A program made the translations under genes and the position numbers. A stretch of 64,000 bases of DNA, taken from assembly GCA_022036555.1 (NCBI GenBank), contig CM039126.1, positions 33,813,925-33,877,924 on the forward strand. The letters run 5' to 3'. The notes below the pieces were generated by a model. That model searched no databases and had not been told where the DNA came from. It saw only the letters and a program-made list of their open reading frames with translations. This DNA comes from Microstegium vimineum (taxonomy: Eukaryota > Streptophyta > Magnoliopsida > Poales > Poaceae). Below, in pieces: positions 35,951 through 48,043 of the stretch. The stretch's first letter is position 1. The number at the start of each line of letters is the position of its first letter.

Positions 35951-36717
35951 TTGTCGTTTGTGTTCTTCTAGACTTTGATGAATTCGTGATCGCTGCATTT
36001 TGCATATCTATAAACTACTTTATTTTGAATCCTTGTTTACTATGATTGTTTATCTACTTTGCCATATCTCAATTTCATTCTGTCCTTCACCACTAAAAAG
36101 CAACTTATAGCGTGCAATTTGTAATGATTGAAACCACTAAGTTCATATATAGATTCAATAGTGAGGAGAGTAGACGAGTGATGAGAGTATAAGTTAAGTC
36201 ATACTAGGATTAAATCTTGCCGTAGCTATAGAATTTGAGCAACCACTTCGCTAGTTCTAGTGTATTTATGTAGAAACATTAATGTATTGTTTAGATGTAT
36301 TTGAATTCGTATCAATCCATGTGTGGGGTGGAACCTAAACTAAATTCTACTCTAATCCACACCAACACATATAGATTGAGATGAATCCCACAACAACCAA
36401 TTAAGGCCTAAGTTTCTTACAAAAGTATAGTGTGGTTTCCTCAAAGAAAGTGTGGATTACAACTGTTTCCAATGTAGTCAGACTAAATCACGAACGTTCA
36501 TTAGAATTGAATCTAGCGAACGAATTTCCGACACGCTTCTCGTTCCTTTTTTAGAAAAAAAAAATCCATACATTTACTCCTTTTGGATGGCGCGCACTAA
36601 TCTCTTTTGGCTGCTCCTGCCAACGTGCTCACCCAGTGAACCAACGCATCTCGCGAGTCTTTGCGAGAGGGGCTCAGGCCGCCGCCGCCTGCCCGCCCGC
36701 CTCCCTCCGCCGTCTAG
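35951..36717. other. Intergenic, no gene recognised
   Basis: AT-rich. A segment at 36310-36400 with aacctaaactaaattctact and ccacaccaacacatat looks like a common grass repeat fragment, but no ends could be placed. Confidence 0.3.
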
Positions 36718-37217
36718 GGATGGCAACGGGTTGGGTTCGGATCAGGTGAAGCCTCCGTGCACCCAAAACCGAAACCCGAAGTTGAAACCCGAAACCAAAA
36801 CCAAAACCGATTCGGGTGGAAATTCATCACCAAAACCAAACCCGCGGATACCCGAAACCCGAACGGATACCCGAAACCAAATGGATACCCTAAACCCGCG
36901 GATATATATACACATTTCACATGTATAAACAAGAGACAACAAATAATAAATATTTTCATGAGTTAACTTTGAATAAATTTAATAATCTAAGTAAACAAAT
37001 TATTATTAGCATATTATAAAATATGAATTTTAATTTCAAATGATTTATTTCGGATATCCATTGGATATCCACGGGTGGAAAACTAAACCCGAAACCGAAC
37101 CCGATCGGTTTCGGGGCCCCGAATTCGAAAACCGTGGGCGAAAAGCTACCACCAAAACCAAAACCGCTGGACCCAAAACCCGCGGATATCCGAACCAAAA
37201 CCGACCTGTTGCCATCC
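36718..37217. mobile_element. 500-bp MITE-like element with GGATGGCAACGGGT ends
   Basis: Terminal inverted repeats GGATGGCAACGGGT (36718) and ACCTGTTGCCATCC (to 37217). The subterminal parts are rich in aaacccgaaacc and ggatatcc motifs facing each other around an AT-rich centre (36905-37040). The target duplication is not clear. Apparent Pro/Asn-rich or Gly/Phe-rich open frames over it come from the repeat. Confidence 0.6.
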
Positions 37218-38099
37218 TTACCGTCGTCGCCGATGGTCCCCCTCCCTTCCCCTCCGGCATCTTGCCGAGGGCTGAAGGGAGTGGGGATCCATTGTTTTTA
37301 ATAACTTTCTCCAGTAGATCGGGTCCTTAGGGTTAGGGTTTCTCCATGCCAAAGTTCTTGTTATTGGAGTTTTATCTCCTCCTTCTCCTCTTCTCGGGTA
37401 ACGGTGAAGGAGAAGGATGGAATCGTCTTCTCCATGGCGGCTTCGTCGAAGATGAGGGCAGCAACTTCGGCGTCACCATCTTCATCGACATGACGACATG
37501 GAGATCTTTGTTTTCGGACGGTGGCATCAAGGCGGAGATGATGTCGTCGTCATGGAATAATTTTCTCCAGTCTTTTCTTCGTTTTGTTGTGGTTAGATCT
37601 AGCCACAATGAAAGACTAGAGAGAATATCCTTCAGATCAGTCTTCCTCATTCTTCGGTGGTAGAAAGAAGAAGAAGGAAGACACCAGCAATAAAAAAAAG
37701 ATCCTTAATTCCACCTACAGGAATGTTGGCCGTCGTTCGTTGGGCAGCTGTTCTTAGGCCATTTCCGAGTGTTTGCCTGTGCGGTCATCTACACTACAAA
37801 GCGATTAACAGGTTAGGATTTGAGTTGTGCTATTCACAGCGTGGGTACTATCTCGTATTGCAAAGTGCTCGTAATGTTTTGATGTACCCAGGTTTTATAT
37901 AATATAATTTTTCTTTCGTCGCAAAAAAAACATGCTCACCCAGTCACACTTGCATGCTGACGATTCGCGCTGATATAAAAAAGATTATTTCAAATTGCTA
38001 TAATTTCGTGTATCCATTTTAAATTTCATCTAAACCGATATGTTCTACGTGACAAGATGAACAAAACTAGACCACACTTACATATATTTTAAATATTTT
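37218..38099. other. Intergenic with unassigned open frames
   Basis: Frames at 37346-37663 and 37657-37902 (+) are open but resemble nothing known, and no start context or splice pattern supports them. Confidence 0.25.
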
Positions 38100-38665
38100 T
38101 TCTAGTGGTAATTTATGTGTAAGTTATAATTTATAACTTATAACATATGACTTAAGCAAAAAAAACTTAAAACTGAAGTTATGAAACACAACTTATAAAA
38201 AAAGTTTTAAACACAAATAAATGAATTAACTTATAACTTGTGCCTATCATTAGACTCAAAGAAATGAATTAACTCAAACTTATATCTGAACTTGAAAACA
38301 CAAAAGTTATGAAATATAACTAAGTTCCCATAAAACTTGTGGTAATAAGTTCCTCTATAGTTATATTGTAAAGGTTGTAATATATAAGTGTGGTAATAAG
38401 TTATGTATATAACTTAGCAAATTTTCAGCAAAGAAACATTAATTGTGCAACTTTCTTGTATAACTTAGATATGCATCTTGATTAATGACTTTGATGTAAA
38501 ATTAGACGGATAAGTTATATTCAAGAACTTAGATGTACAAATGAACAAATAACTTATAACTTATATCAAAATATAAAAACACAGAAGTTATGAAATACAA
38601 CTTATGTACAAAAGTTATGAAACACAATTTATGTATGTAAGTTATCCTGTACAACTAACAAACAA
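38100..38665. repeat. Diffuse low-complexity repeat (acttataac type)
   Basis: Irregular repetition of acttataactt, aagttatgaaa and related words over about 560 bp. Degenerate, with no fixed period. Confidence 0.55.
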
Positions 38666-40169
38666 TGCCAAAAAATTTAAAAATAAATAAAAAGGATAAA
38701 TACATAAAAAATAAAAAGAATTCTAAAAAACAAATAAAATAAAACTAAATAAAAATAAAAAGGACAAGAAAAATGCTAAGTCTATACAAGTACACGTTTA
38801 CGTACGTAAACGTTAATGCTAGTGTTACGATGAGATCATGACCGCAACCAATCTGGACTAGGTGCACGTGAAAGGATTGGCCCACTTGCACGTGGCTTCC
38901 GTATGCTGCCGTCGTGGACAGAAACTGAGACAGACACCCGCACATCCATCGTTCGCCATATAGGAATCGCGTGAACGACCGTGCAAATGGAATTGCGGGT
39001 GCGGTGAAGTCTTGGTGCATGAGTTTACTAGGCCGGCAGGCGCGCTGACGCCGCGCCGGTGTGGGTATGGCGCACTAATGCCTATCGATTACATGACATG
39101 CATCCATATTTACTGAGAATATAAGTGGATCAGAATAGGTTGCGCAAATGAGCACGTTTAAGATGGGAGCTCAATTACTAAACTCAAAAGGGCAATGAGG
39201 CAATCCTCATGTTTTTAAGATGAACGATAAAGTGAATATGTTTAGAATATTCATATATAGGATAATACATGATGAATGGTACAAATACAGGAGACAACTG
39301 CTATGTTATATAGATGATTACTTTGTGGTCATGTAGGCGCTCAGAAGAAATGTCACTTCACAACGAACAATACTAGTGAACTTGGTGCCTTGGTGATACT
39401 GATGAACGATGAAAAGAGGATTTTAATCCTGTAGCACTGATGATAGCAGCTGGTACCATTGCTGATGTTGGGGAGACGTATTGTACTATTTATGGTGCAC
39501 CTACCCATTGCTCAGCTGGTACCATTCGTTTGCAGGTTGTGCAAGACAAAATCATATATGAGCTAATAGTACAACTTTGTTTCCAACATGTAGTATAATT
39601 ATGATCTGTACCAAATGGCATAGGCTACAAATCAGATAGACTCTGTATGATGATTCAAAGATCGTGCAGGAATTTATTAAAAAAAAATTAGAAAAGAGCC
39701 ATTTCGGACAACTCACATGATACTTACCTTGACATAAATTGTAGGCAGTAAGTGTGTAGAGTAAACATCGATCAGCTAAAATATAGAATACTGCACACCA
39801 TATCACAGTTGTAATGCCATGGTGGCCATAGTTATGACTGCCAAAACATGATGGAAGAAACTTAGCGTGCACACACAAAAGAAATGATATTGTAAGGTTC
39901 ATTCGTGTAGAACAATGAAGGCAGCAGTGTTTAGATGGTCTACCATGATAATTTGAGGTGAGAACTAATCACAGAAGGCGACCCATCTTCCAGGGCTGAG
40001 GAGACCATTGTATCTAGTGACACGGGAGTACAGATGATGCACCGTAGCAGTGCATGAAAAAATGGGTAACTGATAATAAAATAGCCATATTAGATTGATA
40101 GTTGTGCTTGTGTATAAATAAGACAGGATATAAGCGGATAGAAAAACTACTATAATGAAGGAAAAAAGG
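38666..40169. other. Intergenic
   Basis: No gene or defined repeat recognised. It may include 3' sequence of the possible minus-strand locus at 40170-42890. Confidence 0.3.
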
Positions 40170-42890
40170 GCATTAATACATTAATTACACTTCCACACTG
40201 TTACTTTCATGGAGACCACTTTCCTGAGCCGATGGTACCCTGTAACTGCTAACAAATTTGGGTCGCGGGGCTGTATAAAACATGAAGCCGTCAAAAGTTA
40301 GGGACTTGAAAGGCGACGGAAAGAAAATTAGCTGTAATGATTTTAAACAAAAAGGAGAGAAGTGTCAAATCTAATACTAAGGTTGCAGTTCACGAATTCT
40401 AAATTAAAGCACATCATCGAGCTAGATACACAGTAAAGAAGCACTAAATTAAATAACATATACATTGAGTTCGTTTTGGTTAACAAAGCATTAAACTAAA
40501 ATAACCAAAAGGTTTGTGCCATTTTGTTTGCTTGAGCAAAGTAAATGTCCAGTTATATGATCTGGTATTCTTGCTTCATTGGTCCCCTCTGTAATCGACT
40601 TCAGAAAGCAACTATATTAAAGGTGACATGACATCCCAAAGGCCAAGCAGAAAGAGACTACCAAGGCAACAAAACAACGAAAAGGAAAAAATATAACTAA
40701 AACAAAAAAATAACCACTATGCTGATGAGTGATGACGGGCAATTTTGAGCATAGATATAATGTAGAAAAAAATTATCACCCGGTGCAAGCATCAACGGAG
40801 CAACCTTTGCAATGATAGAAAAAATCCTGTGCGGCTACCTCAAGTGTTAATCCTAACTTCGTACACAGAAGTTGATCTTGTATTAATCTCAAGAAACATT
40901 CAGCATGGACTAAAAAATATCTCTTTTTTATGAGTGTCATATGGTGGTAGCATGGTTACAAAAAAGAACACTCTATTTGAGCTATCAAAATGCTTGGAAT
41001 TTCATAAATGTGAACTTACCTGTTCCAAAAGATTAAATCTACATGTTTAGAAAGGTAGGCCTGAAAATGGGCAACTCACATATTGAGAGTAAGTAGCAGA
41101 GTATGAAATAGAAGTAATTCATTTGGCAAACATGGAACCTATAATTGATGGAGAAATTACGTATTGGTGGCTGCCAATTGTGTTCGGTACCATTTAAACA
41201 AACCATAGTGTATTGACTCAAATGTAGTAATTTGCAAACAGCTGAAAAGCTCTGTCACTAATGAAACAAAAATCGGTAAATTTGCTCTGGTCTGATGGTC
41301 TGTTTACGTAAATGTGGCTTCTTGTTAGCACATGTTTGGAGCCATGTATATTCTTGTATTCTATAAGGGTGCATATGGCCATGGAATGAAGGAGTAGTGA
41401 TATATTATTATACTGTATAAGGGTGTGTATGGCCATGAAAATAATGAGAAAGAACAGGTTGATGACCTACTTTGGTTGACGCAAACGACTATTAACTGAA
41501 CATCCTACGATCTTATGACCTGTTGGACTGAATAAAAACCTACACATCATAAACAATGTTGCAACATTAGAAGCAATGACATTTGTACTTTTACCTTGTA
41601 CTGGTACAACATACCTTTTGGTTTAGCGTGTCCATCGACTTGCTTATGCTCTTGAGCTTCTATTACGGTGCCTCTGAAGATCTTCTATGGTGCTTGCTGA
41701 TGAATGATTCCTATACTACCTTTGGAGATCTTCTCTAGTGTGTCCTGAGAAAGAAATCAGTTGTCACGGCTGCAAATGCATTTTTGAGACTCCCCAATAA
41801 ACATTGAGGTATATATTCTCTTGTACCCTATTCATATGAAATGGGAAAAAGGCAATCAACCTTATTCACATGTATATAAAATTATATTTAGAGCAAAGAT
41901 ATAAGGAAGAAGTAAAGTACACACAGGTGAACAAACGTAATAGTACCCAAGCAAGGAACACCAAAATATGGCAAGACATGCCTGCGGTTTACATTAACCT
42001 TCGCTAGTGGGTATCTTTGGGATAGACTATATAAGATAATAAGATACTAATAGGGATTAAAGACCATATACAATTTAATGTACCTTCGCTAGTGGGTATC
42101 TTTGGGGTAGACTATATAAGATACTGTAATAAGATACTAATAGGGATTAAAGACCATATACAATTTAAAATTACAGGAAATGTAAGCTATGATACGTGAG
42201 CAACATTAAAAATGTCAAAAGCGATATGATAATGCACTTGAGTCTGTGCTGTCAGGAAGGAACCATGGTTACTGATAGCGAGTAGGATATGGGGTCATGT
42301 GCCTTCAGGCGTCAGCTTTACTATTGCTCCGGCTGTTGGTAGAGTGCTGCTCCCAAGGCGACGCGAAATGCGAAAACAGGAGCGAAGCTGCAGGATTTGG
42401 ATTTCATAAGCACACAACAAAACCAAACCAATTTGACTGGCACACGCCAAGACACCAACCCAACGAAGAGAAATGAGAAGTGGAGAAGGTGTTTACCTAC
42501 AGATCCAAATTCCTCTTTGAAATTTACGGAAGAACACCATGGCGATAAGCGATGGAAGAAAGATGGCGTGTCGAAGAAACCACAGCAGGCCTTGAAAGGC
42601 CTGAATGCTTGAGGTGCGGCGGCGGTCTGAGCGTCTCGAATCTGGGAGACGACGGCGGGATAGCCGACTCCATCTGTACGGACGGCTTGGAATTCGAGGA
42701 GGGCGGTTGCGGCAGAAAAGGATGAGGCGGGGCGGCCGTCTGCATCGCAGGCCATAGCCTCCAGCCCTCCATCCCTGCAAATACTCGAGGAGGAAAAACG
42801 AAGACGATAGCGCCGAGGGCGGATGACGGAGTGAGCGAGAAGGACCAGAGGCGACGGACGGAGCGAGAATGGGGAGATGCATTTGTCCTG
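40170..42890 (-). other. Possible multi-exon gene or spliced non-coding locus
   Basis: A GC-rich first exon (about 42490-42890) opens in all three minus frames and ends at a gtaaac donor near 42493. Exon-like pieces with consensus splice sites follow: about 41624-41741 (ag acceptor, ag/gtatgt donor, one stop), 41035-41049 upward (short), about 40800-40910 (reads AECFLRLIQDQLLCTKLGLT then LEVAAQDFFYHCK), and a last piece near 40170-40245 (YRVPSAQESGLHESNSVEV then stop). I could not join them in one frame and do not recognise the protein. It could be a decayed gene, a non-coding RNA or chance. Confidence 0.25.
41998..42168. repeat. 85-bp tandem duplication
   Basis: ccttcgctagtgggtatctt... occurs at 41998 and again at 42083; the second copy has an extra 6-7 bp (atactgta). 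Simple local duplication. Confidence 0.9.
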
Positions 42891-44129
42891 ATTTTTTAAT
42901 GTGCTAAGCTAGTACTGTGGGCCTGCATCTGCCTTTCGGCCTGAGACTCGAAGGGATGTACGGTAACAGTAAAACGAAACTTACGTGGCATGGCTACCTG
43001 AGAAGCAATTTATCCTGTGTTGAAAGATATCTTATATTACTATAGAGGAAAGCAATTTTTTAAAAGACTTGGATTGAATGTAGATAACTGGTTTTTCTAG
43101 TTGATCCGTCAATAATACGACCACGTTTGAATTGGGGCTACACCGAGAGAGATGGCGACCGGCAGCAAACACCGACAACTATCTTCAAGCACGTCTCCTT
43201 CATGGAGCCAAGGAATGGGAATGATGACAAGGGAGCGTCAGCGTCGGGAGAGCCTACTATCTAAGGGCCTACTCACCTGTGCTGAGGGAGGTGGAGAGTG
43301 GCGGCAATCGGCCAGCAGCCATCTTAAGCGTGTCGGCGGCAAATAAATCTGGAGTGCCTCAATTTTTTCTTTTTCCTTAAATAGCAGTGTTTCTCGATGC
43401 TACTAGGCAACCACACGTACATAGGCCGATCTATTGGTGTCTTCCTATGTTATTTGCTTCCGGCCATTGTATCCGTTAAGAATCTGAAATTAAAAGATTA
43501 CTAGATCCATTTTTCTGTTTCCAATTCCAGAAACGAGACATGTAGAAGTTATAGATAGATCGTGTCTTCCTCTCTCAATGAGGCATCTAGAAGTTATAGA
43601 TTGATTGTGTCTTCCTCTCTCAATTCTTAAAAGCAACACAAAAGAACACACTACAGACAAGTATGTGGGGGAGAGTCATCTCTTCATTAGTCCATATATA
43701 GATGTACACGTAGTTCGTTTATATAGATATCTCTTTAGAACAAATATGGTAGCCACCACGACATATATGGTATGGCCCACCAGTCCTCTAATTGAGAAAT
43801 TCTTAACAACATCAACAATGAAGAACATCAGGCAGAGTATGTCCCTAAGCATAGAAAATTGCCAAATCAGAGGAGCTGGTTCCGGGGTTGCTAGCTGCCG
43901 ACCCCGATGGCGGCCAGCACCCCGCCGACTCCCTCCCCACCCCTAGATAGGTTCAATTCAATCGCTTTATTGTGTCAAATAATAGATAAGTCGCAACCAT
44001 ATACTAAAAGCCAAAAATTGCACCATCGTCTTCCTTGCAATAAACTCTTCAAACTAGAACCTACATGGATATAATTCAATAATTTTTTTCACGAACATTT
44101 ATCTCATGATGAACCTATACTTAATGATA
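42891..44129. other. Intergenic, small open frames only
   Basis: A 64-codon frame at 43152-43346 (+) and a 113-codon frame at 43605-43946 (+) are unsupported. A 45-bp tandem duplication (agaagttatagat...) occupies 43544-43625. Confidence 0.3.
43544..43625. repeat. 45-bp tandem duplication
   Basis: agaagttatagatagatcgt...ctctctcaatg is repeated from 43589 with few changes. Confidence 0.85.
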
Positions 44130-44640
44130 ATCGTAGAACATCGCATTAATAATACATGAATATTACAGAAAAATAGCATAGAACATCATATGTATACTAC
44201 ATGAATAACATATATCATAAAATATTAAAAAATTGTAAAATTATTAATTAAAGTTAAATAAAAAAAAGAAAAATACTACCAAACACCATAAATATGTCAT
44301 AAAACCTCATATTAAGACTACATAAACATCGCTAAATATAACATAGAACATCATATGTATACTAAGTGAACATAAAAATATCATGAAAACATAAAATAGA
44401 ATAATAAAATTAGTGTAGTAATTAATTAGAGTCAAATAAAGAAAGAAGAAATGCTAACGAATATCACAAAAAAATATTCAAAAACATTAATGTATGCTTA
44501 CTAAACATAAAAAAATCATAGAACATTATATTTCTACTCGTAGATATACAAAATATATAATAAAATATTAAATATATACTATATAAACATCACATGTAAT
44601 GTAAAAAATAAAATTAGTAGAATAATTAACGAAAATCAAA
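44130..44640. repeat. Degenerate ~170-bp AT-rich tandem repeat
   Basis: Units opening with catagaacatcatatgtata recur at about 44178, 44342 and 44517 (intervals about 164 and 175 bp). Each continues through a similar order of words (aaaattattaattaaagt, aataaagaaagaagaaatgc, caccataaatatgtcata). Confidence 0.55.
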
Positions 44641-45100
44641 TAACACAGAGGAAAAGATGAAAAAAATAAATATATGAACAACAAGATACAATAAAAATGA
44701 AAACAAAAATGAAAAAAATCACACATAAAAGAAAAAAGAGAAGTTAATACATGAAAAAAACATGCAAACAAAAAATTGAAATATAAAATAGTTAATAGGG
44801 TAAAATAGAATGAATAACATAAAGACAATAATAAAAAATAAAAAGAGAGATAAAAAAGATCAAATAATAAAAAATCAATCCAAGAAGGAAAAAAAAATAC
44901 ATAACGGAAATAAAAGAAAAATAAAAAGAAAAAAGAATAAAATAACATAGAGAAAAGAAAAAAGAAAAAATAAAGAATTATAAAAAACTGAAGCAATAAA
45001 ACAAATAAAAAGAAGAGTAAACACCATAGAGAAGAAATGGGAAAACGAAAAGAAAAAAGAAACGAAACAGAAATAGAAAAAAGAAAAGGAAAAAAGTCAA
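44641..45100. repeat. A-rich low-complexity tract
   Basis: About 460 bp almost entirely of A with scattered G, T and C on the plus strand (aaaaagaaaaaagaataaaa and similar). The Phe/Tyr-rich 142-codon frame on the other strand (44568-44996) is a composition artefact. Confidence 0.8.
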
Positions 45101-45377
45101 CTACCTAACGGTTAAGACACGGACTGCAGCTAGGCCGGTGTATGCTCCGGTGGACCAAAATCGCGAGCGTGGAAGAGAGGTGCAGCTGCGCTGGTGCACG
45201 CTCTGGTGGGCCAAAATCCTTCGCATGGGAGAGGTCCGACAGCTGCTGCTGTTCTACACTTCTGCTGTCGGATTCCCGGCCGGTTCGTACCCAAAGCAAC
45301 TGCAGGCTAAATCAAAGGCGATTTGTGTAGTCATTGTCCATGGGCAATTCTGCAGCTTGTCTCAGTCAGTACTAAGG

Positions 45378-45590
45378 TGTTGTTTGTTTCGTCGATTTAA
45401 GCCTGTCATCGATTCACAGGGTGAACTGGTCACGTTGCTTGGCATTTGGATGTATCAACTTGCAATCGATTGCAGCGTGAATCATTCCGGCCCAGTGCAT
45501 GACCGCTGCCTCTCGCCTCCGAGTTGTAATCGTTCCCGTCGTTGCTTCCATTTACATTGACGTTCCCATTCCATTTAATGAACCAAACAG
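45378..45590. mobile_element. Possible small MITE
   Basis: Short imperfect inverted ends ggtgttgtttgtttcg (45378) and gaaccaaacagcgcc (to about 45590). No convincing target duplication. Just upstream (45128-45240) is an imperfect 57-bp duplication (ctccggtggaccaaaatcgc and ctctggtgggccaaaatcct). Confidence 0.3.
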
Positions 45591-45912
45591 CGCCAGTAAT
45601 ATTGTTATCGTCCAACGACCTGAATCGCAGTTCAGAGGTTGTTTCGAATCGCAAGTCACTCTGTAGAAAACGCGATGATTTGACAGGCCGGAACGTTTCT
45701 ACTAGCTGACTAGCATACATTAATCATTGATGACTATAGGCTACATTTATATTTTATTTACATATATACAGCCAGTAGAAAACATACTAGTACAATTATA
45801 GATATTTCCATATACCAATTTTTTTTTTTTTTGCAAACGGCATAGCAATCTTTAAGTCGAAACTATACAGCAGCCGGTACATAGCACACCGTGACCAGAA
45901 TCCACGCGGACA

Positions 45913-46409
45913 CTAGACCGGCGCCAGTGGCGGCTCTGGCGAGCGTTGCACGAACAGCGGCTCGGGCGGTTGTTTGCCAGCCTTGGGCGGCAGCGGCACT
46001 ACATGTGACCTGCACACCGGGCACGTCGCGTGCGAGTCGAGCCACATGTCGATGCAGCCGGCGTGGAACGCGTGCGAGCACGCCGGCAGCCGCCGCGCCG
46101 CGTCCCCGTCTTTCATCCCTCGAGGCACACAGCGCACTGCGCCGCGGCCTCGCCGAGCGCGGACACGGACGCCGCTGGTGCAGCCTTGTACGGGAACGCT
46201 GGCGTGACCGCGGCGATGGCCGCAGCCGAGAGCCCGCCCCGACTGATCCGCACCGCCTCGGCGGGAGACCGGACGGCGAGGCTCCGAGCGGCGCACAAGA
46301 GGATGAAGAGGAGCGCGCAGTACATGGCGAGCGCGTTCCACAGGTACCTGACGAACGCGGCCAGGATGACGAGGAGCAGCAGCAGCGGGTACGACGCGAC
46401 CACCAGCAC
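45913..46409 (-). pseudogene. ATL-type RING-H2 ligase, start codon missing and frameshifted
   Basis: Second membrane-anchored RING-H2 ligase. From 46409 down: hydrophobic N-terminus (LVVASYPLLLLLVILAAFV and ALLFILLCAA), GLD-like motif (GLSAAAIAAVTPAFPYK), then CAVCLEG. At CCC 46117-46119 (plus strand) the frame shifts. One missing base would continue into MKDGDAARRLPACSHAFHAG, C, W, HATCPVCR, with all eight zinc ligands present, ending in PLAPV* (stop 45913-45915). There is no ATG: the frame opens with GTG at 46409, and at 46410 the sequence changes to a Gypsy gag fragment. The 5' end and promoter have therefore been lost at a junction with the transposon. Confidence 0.8.
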
Positions 46410-46410
46410 A

Positions 46411-46490
46411 AAGAATTTATGCTTTCATTGTGGAGATAAATTTGAACCGGGACACTTGGAAAACTGCACAAAGAAGAACAAGCCTCAGTG
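46411..46490 (+). pseudogene. Gypsy gag zinc-knuckle fragment
   Basis: Reads KNLCFHCGDKFEPGHLENCT, a CxxC...H...C zinc knuckle with non-standard spacing, then KKNKPQ, where the Sirevirus LTR interrupts it. The nearby CTCAG (46484-46488) is that LTR's target duplication. Confidence 0.7.
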
Positions 46491-48043
46491 AAACGATCAA
46501 GATGTCCAAGACGGGGTGAATTGGGCTTATTTCAAATTTCTAAAGCAAATATGAAATCCTATCAATTGCCAATCAGCCCCCTAGTGCCTACCGATCGTGT
46601 GTCCTAGCTAGAAAGCGGTAGCAGTTCATGGAAATGAAAAACAACCTACACAATTCTAGTGGAAAGCAACAAACACAATGGAAAGTAAATGCGGAAATGA
46701 AAGGAGCTCAGGAAAGGGAATTCTTTACACGGCGATGTTGTCCCGAGGTATCGAGGAGTCGACACTCCCCACTAGTCCTCGTTGGAGCACCTCGCAAGGT
46801 ATTGCTCCCCCTCAATCCCGCGCAAGGGATGAATGCTCTCTACGGGCTGGTTCTTTGCCACTCCGGCTCGGTGAACTGCCCACAACCGATCACAAGTCGA
46901 TGGAGAAGGGCCGCCGACAATCCTCTCGACGATCACCTTCCTCCAAACACCACCGGACCATCTAGGTGATGTCGATCACCAAGAGTAACAAGCCTTGATC
47001 TTTACTTGACTCAAACAAGCCTCACAACTAGAGTGGATGCACACTTGATCTCTTGGATGAACTAGAGGAGAGAAGGATGGATGGATTCGCGAATCACTCT
47101 CTCTCTAGGGCTCTTGCTCTCTTCCCAACCTTCTCAAGCTAACCAGCAACTGAAATGAGCAAAGGCAAGGTGGGAAGGCAAGGGGTGGGCTATAAATAGC
47201 CCCCTTCAAAAACTGCCTCGGGTTGAAGAAACTATCTGTTTTAAGTTGGCGACGGACGCTCCATCGCCCAGGCGACGGACGCTACGTCGCCCTGCCCAAC
47301 GGCTAGTTCTGTTCACCTTTTCCCAGCGACGGATGCTCCGTCGCAGGGGCGACGGATGCTCTGCCCTAGCGTCTGACGCTACTGGCTGGCTCGGGCTGAA
47401 AACAGGCCTCTCTATAAGGCCGACGAACGCTCTCACTGCGTCCAACGCCAACACGATGGACAATGTCCGTTGCCCTTGAATTTTCTCAGGCCAACTCAGA
47501 GCACAATGGAAGGCCAACGGACGCCCGGGGGCTGACACCCTAGCGTCCGACGCCTCTGTCTGGCGTGACGGACAACCTCCGACGCCTCTGTCTGGAGCGT
47601 CCGTCGCCCAGAACTCAGCCGTCTCAACTTCGTTTTTCGTCGCGATGAATACGGAAGTTGTTCTAGGCTATCTTATGGTCACCATAGGCTTGCTTAGAGC
47701 TAACGTAGTCAAGTGTGCACCACACCTAAGTCATGAAGCTCTCTTAAGTCAAGCTACTAGTCTAGACCCCCTTGATAGTACGGTCAAAGATCAAATAAAG
47801 CCCTATCTAATTCTAAATGCCCTTCATCTCCTTATGGCACCTAGACCTATCACTCTAGGGTATTCATCATGTCGTCTTTGAAATTCGAAACGATATCTAT
47901 CTTGGGGGCTAGTGATAACCGTTGGTGCCCATTCTTATTGATCACTAAGGCTAAGCTACACATAGCCTCTGCAAAACACACGTTAGCCATAATAATCTTC
48001 AATTGTCGTTAATCACCGAAACCATTAGGGCCATGATTCTTCA
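46489..48043 (-). repeat. Sirevirus-like solo LTR with perfect target duplication
   Basis: 1,555 bp, on the plus strand from TGAAACGATCAAGATGTCC to CATGATTCTTCA (minus: TGAAGAATCATGGCCC...GATCGTTTCA). CTCAG flanks it at 46484-46488 and 48044-48048. It contains arrays of gcgacggacgct and gcgtccgacgcc palindrome-like motifs (47245-47600) near ggctataaatagccc (47190). Same family as the LTR segments at 6337-17405 and 25766-30595, and the only uninterrupted copy. Confidence 0.85.

Noticed and set aside
44568..44996. 142-codon Phe/Tyr-rich membrane-like protein (minus)
   Set aside because: It is the reverse translation of an A-rich low-complexity tract and has no start context or domain.
45863..46471. 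202-codon ORF on the minus strand and matching plus-strand ORFs
   Set aside because: These are shadows of the GC-rich ATL coding sequence in other frames; only 45913-46409 shows RING-H2 and GLD motifs.
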